NCBI RefSeq assembly: GCF_002305895.1
Contig: NZ_CP022203.1
Location: 346,001-410,000, forward strand
Length of the DNA: 64,000 bases
Direction of reading: 5' to 3'
From: Corallococcus macrosporus DSM 14697
GTDB taxonomy: Bacteria > Myxococcota > Myxococcia > Myxococcales > Myxococcaceae
The translations under genes were made by a program, and so were the position numbers. Position 1 is the stretch's first letter. Every line of letters begins with the position of its first letter. Below the pieces are notes generated by a model, which was not told the DNA's origin, ran no database searches, and worked only from the letters and a program-made list of their open reading frames with translations. This document shows positions 34,867 to 42,089 of this stretch, piece by piece.

Positions 34867-35127
34867 TCAGGCGGCCACGGGCCCGATGCGAGGCCGCCTC
34901 CGCGCCCGGGCCGTCTTCCGGCCGCCGCCCCCGCGCAGCAGCTCCAGCGTCACCTCGTCCTCCGTGGCCAGCGCCATGAGCCGCTGCAGGTCATCCACCT
35001 GGAGGCCGGCCTCGTGCTCCACGGCCTGGCTGGTGGTGAGGATGGGGGGCCTCGGCGTCCCAGACGATGCCGGCGGACCGGTCAGGGCGCTGCCCTGCCC
35101 ATTTGGGGAGGTCTCCTGGCCATCGGG
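34867..35127 (-). pseudogene. Open frame continuing past the HNH nuclease stop
   Basis: Directly after the stop of the HNH gene the same frame stays open for 86 codons. It encodes a Pro/Ser-rich stretch and then a helical, gene-like tail (TTSQAVEHEAGLQVDDLQRL, followed by MALATEDEVTLELL and a basic end). No ATG occurs until late; a GTG at 35022 would give 51 residues but has no good ribosome site. It could be the decayed 3' part of an older gene, a small unrecognised gene, or chance. The stop abuts the neighbouring gene by one base. Confidence 0.35.
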
Positions 35128-36060
35128 TCAGCTCGCCTTGAGGAAGCGCTCGTAACGGGCTTCCAGGTAGTCGCGGCGCGGCTGCTGTTCACGGGACTCC
35201 GGCAGGACGCTCAGCGCCTTTCCGGCGAAGGACTTGAGTCCGTACTCCAACGTGGGGCCGTCGCGCTCGGCGAGCAGCCGGGGCGCGATTTCGATGATGC
35301 CATCGGGGCGGATGCCCAGCAGGTCCGTGTCGAAGGCGCCGTGGTGGAGCTTGCAGAGCGCGAGCCCGTTGGGGACCTCCGGCCGGCCGCGCTCGTCCCG
35401 GTCCGGAAGGATGTGCGCCGCGTCCAGCAGCTCCAGACGGGGGAACCGGCACACCGCGCACCGCTGCGAATAGGCGCGCAGCACGTGCTGCCGGAAGGCG
35501 GCTTGATGCAGCCGCTTCTTCATCTGGACCGTGGCGTAGCGGCGCTCCAGGTTCAGGAGCTTCGGGTCCGCCGCGTGGAGCCCGGGCGTCAGCACCTCCG
35601 CGTCCGGGGCGGCGGAGACGACGGTGAAGCTCAGCTCGGCCGGGTTCACCTCGGCGATGTAGACGGGCCAGATGGGCCGGTAGAAGCCGGACTCGATGCC
35701 GTAGAAGTAGATGAGCGGGACGTCCCACGCCATGCCCCTCACGAGCCGCCGGTTGTCGCGTGATTCGACGTCCGTTCCCTGGAACCGGTACTGGAAGCCC
35801 TCGTTCGAGCGCAGGTCGTCGTAGCGCGCCTCGCGGCCCTCGCGGGGCACGGTCGTCTTGATGGACAGCGCCGTCTCGCGCATGTGCCGGGGCCAGAAGA
35901 TGCCGCGCGCGCGGTTGGCGAAGTGCAGCGTCTCGCCCTGGTACGTGAAGCCTTGATTGATGACGTTCCAGGGCAGCACCTCGCCATGCTGGCGCACCAG
36001 CTTCTGCAGCGCGTTCATGGCGGCGACCCGGATGGGCCAGTCGAGGTCCTGGTTCGTCAA
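35128..36060 (-). CDS. HNH endonuclease-domain protein
   Basis: This 310-residue protein has a C-terminal HNH nuclease domain: zinc-type CAVCRFPRLELLDAAHILPD, then NGLALCKLHHGAFDTDLLGI, with the catalytic His in DAAH and the Asn and His in NGLALC..HH. The N-terminal 180 residues carry an uncharacterised sensor-like region beginning DWPIRVAAMNALQKLV, as in restriction-type proteins that read modified DNA. No methyltransferase adjoins. The start is TTG at 36060, since homologues I recall begin close to this WPIR segment; an ATG at 36018 is the alternative. Probably a modification-dependent or solitary nuclease. Confidence 0.85.
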   Translation of the reverse strand: MTNQDLDWPIRVAAMNALQKLVRQHGEVLPWNVINQGFTYQGETLHFANRARGIFWPRHMRETALSIKTTVPREGREARYDDLRSNEGFQYRFQGTDVESRDNRRLVRGMAWDVPLIYFYGIESGFYRPIWPVYIAEVNPAELSFTVVSAAPDAEVLTPGLHAADPKLLNLERRYATVQMKKRLHQAAFRQHVLRAYSQRCAVCRFPRLELLDAAHILPDRDERGRPEVPNGLALCKLHHGAFDTDLLGIRPDGIIEIAPRLLAERDGPTLEYGLKSFAGKALSVLPESREQQPRRDYLEARYERFLKAS

Positions 36061-36223
36061 CCCGGCCAGGCTACCAGGTCCAGGCCGGCGGCGAGGCCAT
36101 CGGACCTCGCGACCAGCCCGCCAGGGGAGCGGTCCGCGCGTCCCCGGCTCCGCTGCTTCCTCATGGCCCGCGCATCCCTACGTTCACCAGGGACTTCACG
36201 ATGGCGAACGAAAGGTCAGCCCC

Positions 36224-36760
36224 ATGGAACAGCCACGCGAGAGCACGACGAACCAGCCGCAGGGTGTCATCCAGGGAGACCGCCGCGAGTTCGAGGCCCT
36301 GCTGAAGGACTACGACACCGCGCTCCTCACCACCCGTGGCGCGGACGGGCACTTCCACACGCGGCCCATGGCGGTGGCGAAGAAGCACAAGTCGGGCACC
36401 GTGCTCTGGTTCGCCACCTGGGCGGACACGCAGAAGGTGCAGGACCTGGAGTCAGACCCGCACTGCTCCCTGGCCTTCCACGCGTCGGAGGACAGCGCCA
36501 CCTACCTCTCCGTGTCGGGCGTGGTGGAGATTGTCCGGGACCGGAGGACCATCCATGACCTGTGGGAGCCCGGCTGGAAGCCCTGGTTCCCCAAAGGTCC
36601 GGACGAGGGAGACATCGCCCTGCTGCGCTTCACGCCCGAGCACGCCGAATATGTCCACCCGGCGGGCGGGAAGCTCAAGGTCCTCTTCAGCACCGCGAAG
36701 GCGCTGGTGACGAAGCAGCGCCCCGACATCGCACCGAAGAAGGAGCTGGACCTGCACTGA
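36224..36760 (+). CDS. Pyridoxamine 5'-phosphate oxidase-like (general stress protein 26 type)
   Basis: This 178-residue protein has the flavin-binding split-barrel fold. It has DYDTALLTTRGADGHFHTRPM, then KSGTVLWFATWADTQKVQDL, DPHCSLAFHA and a C-terminal FTPEHAEYVHP. It matches the general stress protein 26 subfamily and is not the pyridoxal-biosynthetic enzyme PdxH, which is longer and has different phosphate-binding residues. The cofactor is probably FMN or F420-like. The gene is divergent from the HNH gene and converges on the cluster after it. Confidence 0.88.
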   Translation: MEQPRESTTNQPQGVIQGDRREFEALLKDYDTALLTTRGADGHFHTRPMAVAKKHKSGTVLWFATWADTQKVQDLESDPHCSLAFHASEDSATYLSVSGVVEIVRDRRTIHDLWEPGWKPWFPKGPDEGDIALLRFTPEHAEYVHPAGGKLKVLFSTAKALVTKQRPDIAPKKELDLH

Positions 36761-36778
36761 GGAATACGGAGCGCCCGC

Positions 36779-37636
36779 TCAGCGCCGCTCCAGCAGCGCG
36801 CCACCCGGCCCGAAGCCCAGGGTGAGGCACAGCACGCGCGAGTGACGCGCCAGCCGCGCATCACTCCGCGCGGCCTCCGTGGCCAGCTCGGCATCGTTGA
36901 GCACCAGCGCCGTCCCGTGCCCCTCGGTCCCCAGCGCCGCTCGGAGGATGTCCGCCACCAGCGACGCCTGTCCCTCCCAGCCGTAGGTGCAGCCTCCTGG
37001 CACCAGCATCGCGTCCAGCGGGCACGGCAGCGCGAGGCACAGGGCATCGGGTGGCCGCGCCGAGAAGACCCGCAGGGCACTGGCGATGAACGCCACCGCC
37101 GCCTTCACGTGGCGCCCGTCCGTGGGGCGCGCCATTCCAATGAAGTACCGGGGGAGCAGGGCCGTGTCGCGCTCGAAGATGCGCGGCGCCGCCGTGTGGC
37201 TCACACACTTGATGCCGGTCTGCCCCACGTCGAGCGCCACCGGATGGGCGGGCGCGAAGGGCGCCAACAGGCGCAGGCCCGCCTGGGCCGGGGCGAAGAG
37301 CGGATGCTCCGCCGCGTAGACGGGGCAGGGGAGCGCGGGGGCCACGCGCGCGAGCATCTCGCCAAACCCCTCCAGGCAGACGAGCCCACCACTGAGCCAC
37401 ACGGCATCCACGACGTGCCGCTTCGCCAGGGTCGACAACGCCACCGTGAGGGCCGGGCGCAGCCGTCCAGCGAGCGCTCGCTCGGGCACGCCCGCGCTCC
37501 GGTCCGCTTCCACGCGAGGCGCCCCGAGCACCTCCCACAGCTCGCGCCCCTGCACGGGCAGGTTCCACACCTCCAGCGGTGATACACCCGGCAGCACCAG
37601 TCGCCGCACGTCCCAATCACGCATGCAATCACTCAC
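36779..37636 (-). CDS. ROK-like ASKHA-fold protein with permuted lobes
   Basis: This 285-residue protein has sugar-kinase/actin-like motifs in an unusual order. Residues 60-125 look like the ROK C-lobe (DAVWLSGGLVCLEGFGEML, then PVYAAEHPLFAPAQAGLRLL). Residues 130-285 look like the N-lobe: phosphate-1 VALDVGQTGIKCVS, then GGCTYGWEGQASLV, LVLNDAELATEAA and phosphate-2 CLTLGFGPGGALL. The zinc motif of true ROK proteins (HGHMx, CxCG) is missing. Its GTG overlaps the stop of the glycosyltransferase (GTGA), so it is coupled and may phosphorylate or sense a sugar used there. Confidence 0.78.
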   Translation of the reverse strand: MSDCMRDWDVRRLVLPGVSPLEVWNLPVQGRELWEVLGAPRVEADRSAGVPERALAGRLRPALTVALSTLAKRHVVDAVWLSGGLVCLEGFGEMLARVAPALPCPVYAAEHPLFAPAQAGLRLLAPFAPAHPVALDVGQTGIKCVSHTAAPRIFERDTALLPRYFIGMARPTDGRHVKAAVAFIASALRVFSARPPDALCLALPCPLDAMLVPGGCTYGWEGQASLVADILRAALGTEGHGTALVLNDAELATEAARSDARLARHSRVLCLTLGFGPGGALLERR

Positions 37637-38826
37637 GCCACGAGCCGGGTGATGCGTTCAGCGGCTCCCTTCGCGCCGTCCCGTGCCTGGTAGGAGGCGG
37701 CGATGCCGGCCGCCCGCTGGCGCAGCGCCGTGCCCGGCTCCAGCAACTGGCGGAGCGCCGCGCGGCAGTCCTCGACGGAGAGCGTGCGCGAATCCCTCAC
37801 CAGCCCGGCGCCCGACTTCTCCAGGAAGTGCGCCTGGATGGGCTGGTCATTGCAGACAGGAAGAAGCAGCATCGGAACGCCTTCGGTCAGCGCCTCCATC
37901 ACGGAGTTGGCGCCGCCGTGTGACACGAGCACGGAAACCCGCGGGAGCAGTTGTCGCTGAGGTGTGTATGGCACGGCGACGACGTCACCCGGAAGCGTGT
38001 AGACAAATTCTGTATCAGCCAGCTCGCCCGCGCTGAGCACGACGGTGACGCCCAGGGGGGCGGCGGCTTCGGCGAGCGTTCGGAACACCTCCGGCTGCCA
38101 CGAAATCTGGCTGCCGAAGGACACGTACACCACGGGCCTGGAGCCCAGCCGCTCCCAGGGGAAGTCCACCTCGTCGCCGCGCGCCTCGGGAGGCGTGGAC
38201 GGGCCCACCAGGTGCGTGGCGGGCGGGAGCCCGGCGTCGGGGCCGAGGAAGGCCTCCGTGGCGAAGATGACGTTGAGGTCCGGTGACAGGCACTCGCAGT
38301 TGCGGAAGCGGGCATCGAAGCCGTGGCGGGCGAACAGCGCCTGCCGTTCCCCGGCCAGCGCGCGCACGTTGCGGCGCAGCCCGTAGTCGACCGGCGGCTC
38401 CAGCAGCGACAGCGCGGAGGACACCCCGGCCCAGGGGATGCGCAAGTCATGGGCGGCCAGCACGGCGGCGTACTGCATCCCGTCCAGCGCCATGACCTCC
38501 GGGCGGAAGCGCTCGACGGCCTCGCGCACCGGCGTCAGCAGCGAGGGCACGGCGTCAATCAACAGCCCCCGAATCCACTTCCCCAGCGCGGCCTCGTCGA
38601 GCACCAGCCGCGCGAGCGCCTCGCCTCCCGTCTCGATGGTGGGCACGGGCGGCCCGGCGTGGGGCAGGGGCAGCACCTCCACGCCCAGCCGCTCGAGCTG
38701 CGGCGCCGGCTCGGGGAGGCACAGCCAGCCCACGTGGTGGCCCATGCGGCGCAGCCACAGCGCGACACCGGCCATGGGGTTGAGGTGGCCCTTCTCGGGG
38801 GAGGTCGCAATCAGGATTCGGGACAT
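37633..38826 (-). CDS. GT1-family (macrolide-type) glycosyltransferase
   Basis: This 397-residue enzyme transfers a nucleotide sugar to a small-molecule acceptor. It has the GT-B fold with an N-domain starting RILIATSPEKGHLNPMAGVA (acceptor-side His-like GHLNP). The C-domain has the donor signature PVVYVSFGSQ, then LLPRVSVLVSHGGANSVMEAL and GVPMLLLPVCNDQPIQAHFLEK; HGGxNSxxE and DQ are the nucleotide-sugar residues. It matches the MGT/UGT subfamily of natural-product glycosyltransferases. It overlaps the preceding asparagine-synthetase-like gene by 16 bases and the next gene by 4, so all three form one operon. Confidence 0.92.
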   Translation of the reverse strand: MSRILIATSPEKGHLNPMAGVALWLRRMGHHVGWLCLPEPAPQLERLGVEVLPLPHAGPPVPTIETGGEALARLVLDEAALGKWIRGLLIDAVPSLLTPVREAVERFRPEVMALDGMQYAAVLAAHDLRIPWAGVSSALSLLEPPVDYGLRRNVRALAGERQALFARHGFDARFRNCECLSPDLNVIFATEAFLGPDAGLPPATHLVGPSTPPEARGDEVDFPWERLGSRPVVYVSFGSQISWQPEVFRTLAEAAAPLGVTVVLSAGELADTEFVYTLPGDVVAVPYTPQRQLLPRVSVLVSHGGANSVMEALTEGVPMLLLPVCNDQPIQAHFLEKSGAGLVRDSRTLSVEDCRAALRQLLEPGTALRQRAAGIAASYQARDGAKGAAERITRLVA

Positions 38827-40109
38827 GGGGGGCGAGCGCTGGCGTGGGCGTGGAGCATGGCGAGCGAGCACAGCCGCATCAACAGCCGGTCCACGCCCCC
38901 CGCCTCGGAAGCGTCAGGCGCCAGACGCGCGGAGCGCTCCAGCAGCGCCCGGGCCGCGCCCACGTCGACGACCTCCAGCGGCCCCAGCCGGTCAGGCGTG
39001 AGCCATTCCCGGTACAGCTCCAACCAGCGCGCGCGGACGGGACTGGAGAGCGCCGTCTGCGCGTAACGCGGCGTCTTCCGAGCGAGCCGGACCGCGTCGG
39101 GCACGAGCGAGCGCACCGCGTGCCGGAAGAGCCACTTGCCCGCGTCGTGACGGGCCAGCACGTCCCGGGGAAGCGCCAGCGCCGCGTCCGCGAAGCCTGC
39201 GTCCAGGTAGGGCGTGTGCACCTTCACCCCCTGTGTGCTCGCGCTGCGGAGCTCGGGAGGCAGGACCAGCTCCCAGAGGACCCAGGCCGCGTAACGGACC
39301 TCTTCTGGATGATCCTCGTCACCGGGCGCCAGCCCCGCTTCCCACGGGAGCAGCCGCGCCCGCTGATCCACCCCCAAGTTGTCCACAGGCCCTGGGCGCA
39401 GCACCTCGCGAGCGAGGCGCCGGTCCTCCCTCACCCGGGCCGTCGCGCCCACGAGCGCCTCCGGATTGCCCATGAGCACCTCGTCCGCGCCGGCGCCGCT
39501 CAGCAGGGTGACAGCGCCCTGCCGCCTGGCCTCCGCGTAGAAGGCGAAGCTCGCCACGGCGCGGGCGTTGAGGATGGCCGTCTCCTGGCTCAGCACAGCG
39601 GGCTCGAACAGCTCGGGGAGCACCGCGTCCGGGATGGCCACGTCCACCAGCTCGACGCCGGCCTCACGCGCTACCGTCCGGGCATTCCGCCGCTCCGTGG
39701 CGTCCGCGAAGTGGACGTCCATGGTCCAGGCACGGACGCGTCCAGGGGCCTGCCGCGCGGCCAGGGCGCACAACGTGGCGCTGTCCACGCCGCCGCTCAG
39801 GCTCACGTCCACCGCGCCCGCCGCCAGGTGCCGGCCCACGCGGTCCGCCAGCGCGGCCACGAGCCGCTCCGCCAGCGTGTCTTCATCCGCGAGCGCCTCC
39901 GTGCCGCGCCGCACGCGAGGCAACGCCCCGGGCACCCTGCGCACGCCCTGGAACACGCTCTCCTCGGGCCGCAGCGAATGGCGCAGGAAGGCGGCGACGG
40001 CCTCCGGGGCCAGCCCCGTGGGGTTGAGCCGCCACACGGATGACGCCACACGCGCCGATGACTGGTAGCGGGGCAGGGCGGCGAGCGGGCCGCCAGAGGC
40101 GTGAGACAC
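38811..40109 (-). CDS. Asparagine-synthetase-like amidotransferase lacking a complete glutaminase domain
   Basis: This protein of about 432 residues has the ATP-pyrophosphatase domain of asparagine synthetase: the PP-loop DVSLSGGVDSATLCALAA, then TLLSGAGADEVLMG, and a late DKxxFR-like AGKWLFRHAV. The first roughly 70 residues (HSLRPEESVFQGVRRVPGA) match only the end of a glutaminase/beta-lactam synthetase-like N-domain, with no start Cys. It is therefore probably an amide- or lactam-forming enzyme using a non-glutamine nucleophile, as in lasso cyclases and beta-lactam synthetases. The GTG at 40109 is the start because the frame runs into the divergent radical SAM gene; another GTG is nearby at about 40052. 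Confidence 0.85.
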   Translation of the reverse strand: MSHASGGPLAALPRYQSSARVASSVWRLNPTGLAPEAVAAFLRHSLRPEESVFQGVRRVPGALPRVRRGTEALADEDTLAERLVAALADRVGRHLAAGAVDVSLSGGVDSATLCALAARQAPGRVRAWTMDVHFADATERRNARTVAREAGVELVDVAIPDAVLPELFEPAVLSQETAILNARAVASFAFYAEARRQGAVTLLSGAGADEVLMGNPEALVGATARVREDRRLAREVLRPGPVDNLGVDQRARLLPWEAGLAPGDEDHPEEVRYAAWVLWELVLPPELRSASTQGVKVHTPYLDAGFADAALALPRDVLARHDAGKWLFRHAVRSLVPDAVRLARKTPRYAQTALSSPVRARWLELYREWLTPDRLGPLEVVDVGAARALLERSARLAPDASEAGGVDRLLMRLCSLAMLHAHASARPPCPES

Positions 40110-40163
40110 GCGGCTACTGTGACAAGCGCCAGGGGCCCCGGGCAACCTCGGTATAGTCCCGCC

Positions 40164-40952
40164 GTGCGCTACGAGCTCCAAGACGGACGCATCCTCACCT
40201 GGTCCCTGGAGACGCACGTCGCCACGCACTGCAACCTGCGCTGCGAGCAGTGCTGCCCGCTGTCGCCGCACCTGCCCGCCTGGTCCGTGGACCCCGCGGC
40301 CCTGGGCAAGGACTTGCGCCAGCTCGCCCAGGCCCTGAGGCCCAACGTCTTCAAGCTCACGGGCGGCGAGCCCTTCCTCCACCCCGACCTGCCAGCGGTG
40401 CTGGACGCCGTGCGCGCCTCGGGCATCTCCCGGCAGGTGTCCGTCACCACCAACGGCTTCCTCGCCCAGAGCGCGCCTGACGCCGTCTACGAGCGCCTGG
40501 ACCGGATGACCCTGTCCGTCTACACCTCCGCGCCGCTGCCGGAGCGCTCCATCGCCCGCATCACCGAGCGCTGCGAGCAGCACGGCGTCCACCTCACGGT
40601 GAAGCGCATCGACGCCTTCCAGCAGCTCACGCCGGAGGCGCCCCACGAAACCGAAGAGGCCGTGCGAGGCGTCCACGCCCGGTGCTGGCTGAAGGTCCGC
40701 TGCCACCTGGTCCACGCGGGCCGCTTCTACGCCTGCACGCGCCCGCCGCACGTGGCGACGGTGCTGGGGCGCACCTACCCGGAGCTGCCCGCGCTGGGCG
40801 AAATCGACGGCGTGCCGCTCGACACGCCGGACCTGCTGGGCCACCTGCTCAACCACCTCGAACGGGAGACGCCGCTGGCCACCTGCCGCTACTGCCTGGG
40901 CGGCGACGGCGCCTGGCGGCCGCACGCCCAGCTCCCTCGCGCCCGAAGCTGA
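40164..40952 (+). CDS. Radical SAM protein
   Basis: This 262-residue enzyme has the cluster motif CNLRCEQCC (CxxxCxxC) near residue 26, then the SAM-binding GGE (KLTGGEPFLHPD) and VSVTTNGFL. The C-terminus ends with a short cysteine pair (CRYCLGG) after RCWLKVRCHLVHAGRFYACT, a SPASM/twitch-like remnant that could hold an auxiliary cluster. It is divergent from the asparagine-synthetase-like gene with 54 bases between the starts, so both may share a regulatory region. The start is GTG at 40164. The substrate is not evident; no precursor peptide gene is in the gap. Confidence 0.9.
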   Translation: MRYELQDGRILTWSLETHVATHCNLRCEQCCPLSPHLPAWSVDPAALGKDLRQLAQALRPNVFKLTGGEPFLHPDLPAVLDAVRASGISRQVSVTTNGFLAQSAPDAVYERLDRMTLSVYTSAPLPERSIARITERCEQHGVHLTVKRIDAFQQLTPEAPHETEEAVRGVHARCWLKVRCHLVHAGRFYACTRPPHVATVLGRTYPELPALGEIDGVPLDTPDLLGHLLNHLERETPLATCRYCLGGDGAWRPHAQLPRARS

Positions 40953-40994
40953 GCCGCCGCGCAAGGCGCCTCAGCCCCGAGCGAGCCCCACACC

Positions 40995-42005
40995 TCACCG
41001 CGCCCGCGGCTGGGACGCCTTGGGCAGCGTGGACTGCATGGTCGGCGGATAGCGCTCACCCGCGGCGACCCCCGGCGGCGCGATGGCGTTGATGGCGGCC
41101 AGGTCCGCGGCCGTGAGCGTCACCTCCAGCGCGCCCAGGTTCTCGTCCAGGTACTTGCGGCGCTTGGTGCCGGGGATGGGCACCAGGTCCTTCCCCTGCG
41201 CCAGCACCCACGCGAGCGCGAGCTGCGCCGGGGTGCACCCCTTCTCCTTCGCCAGCCGCTCGATGTGCGCGACGAGCTCCAGGTTGCGCGTGAAGTTCTC
41301 CCCCTGGAAGCGGGGCGAGAAGCGGCGGTAGTCGTCCTGCGCCAGGTCCTCGAAGCGCTTGATTTGCCCCGTGAGGAAGCCGCGGCCCAGCGGGCTGTAC
41401 GGCACGAAGCCCACGCCCAGCTCGCGGCACGCCTGGAGCACGCCGTCCTCCGGCTCACGGCTCCACAGCGAGTACTCGCTCTGGAGCGCGGTGATGGGGT
41501 GCGCCTTCGCCGCCCGGCGCAGCGTGTCCGCGTCCACCTCCGACAGGCCCAGGAAGCGCACCTTGCCCTCGCGCACCAGCTCCGCCATGGCGCCCACCGT
41601 CTCCTCGATGGGCGTCTGCGCGTCCAGCCGGTGCAGGTAGTACAGGTCGATGACGTCCACGCCCAGCCGGCGCAGGCTGGCCTCGCAGGCCTGCTTCACG
41701 TACTCCGGCCGCCCGTTGATGCCGCGCTTGTGCGGGTCCGCCGGGTCGCGGACGATGCCGAACTTCGTCGCCAGCACGACCTTCGCCCGGTGCGGCTTGA
41801 GCACCCGGCCCACGAGCTGCTCGTTGGCGCCCGAGCCATACATGTCGGCGGTGTCGAAGAAGGTGATGCCCCGCTCCAGCGCGTGCAGCAGCGTGGCCTC
41901 CGACTCCGCGTCATCCCGCCCCGCGTAGAAGTCGGACATCCCCATGCAGCCCAGCCCCAGCGCCGACACCGTGGGGCCCTGCGTTCCCAGCTTCCGAGTC
42001 TCCAT
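40995..42005 (-). CDS. Aldo/keto reductase
   Basis: This 336-residue NADPH-dependent oxidoreductase has the catalytic tetrad pattern: [20 protein letters not shown] (Asp and Tyr) and KVVLATKFG (Lys); the fourth residue is in DLYYLHRLD (His). The phosphate-binding end is [17 protein letters not shown], then [20 protein letters not shown]. It belongs to the AKR13/AKR11-like aldo-keto reductases of bacteria. GAAGGAG precedes the ATG. Substrates are broad and cannot be read from sequence. It converges on the radical SAM gene, and a shared pathway is possible but not shown. Confidence 0.94.
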   Translation of the reverse strand: METRKLGTQGPTVSALGLGCMGMSDFYAGRDDAESEATLLHALERGITFFDTADMYGSGANEQLVGRVLKPHRAKVVLATKFGIVRDPADPHKRGINGRPEYVKQACEASLRRLGVDVIDLYYLHRLDAQTPIEETVGAMAELVREGKVRFLGLSEVDADTLRRAAKAHPITALQSEYSLWSREPEDGVLQACRELGVGFVPYSPLGRGFLTGQIKRFEDLAQDDYRRFSPRFQGENFTRNLELVAHIERLAKEKGCTPAQLALAWVLAQGKDLVPIPGTKRRKYLDENLGALEVTLTAADLAAINAIAPPGVAAGERYPPTMQSTLPKASQPRAR

Positions 42006-42089
42006 GTCCCTCGCTCCTTCCTCGTGGTGACGCCCCCTCTAACGGGACACGCCGGTCAGCGCATGCCCTTCGCGGCCCCAATCACCCCG

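Noticed and set aside
35128-36060. Restriction-modification system
   Set aside because: Only the HNH protein is present; no methyltransferase or specificity gene adjoins, so it is called a solitary nuclease.
39379-39387. DnaA-box-like TTGTCCACA
   Set aside because: A single near-match inside a coding gene, with no cluster of boxes or AT-rich tract; not an origin.
40110-40163. RiPP precursor peptide between the radical SAM and asparagine-synthetase-like genes
   Set aside because: The 54-base gap has no ORF of usable length with a start codon and ribosome site.
40110-40964. Upstream extension of the asparagine-synthetase-like frame
   Set aside because: It runs antisense through the radical SAM gene and lacks coding character, so the start must be near 40109 or later.
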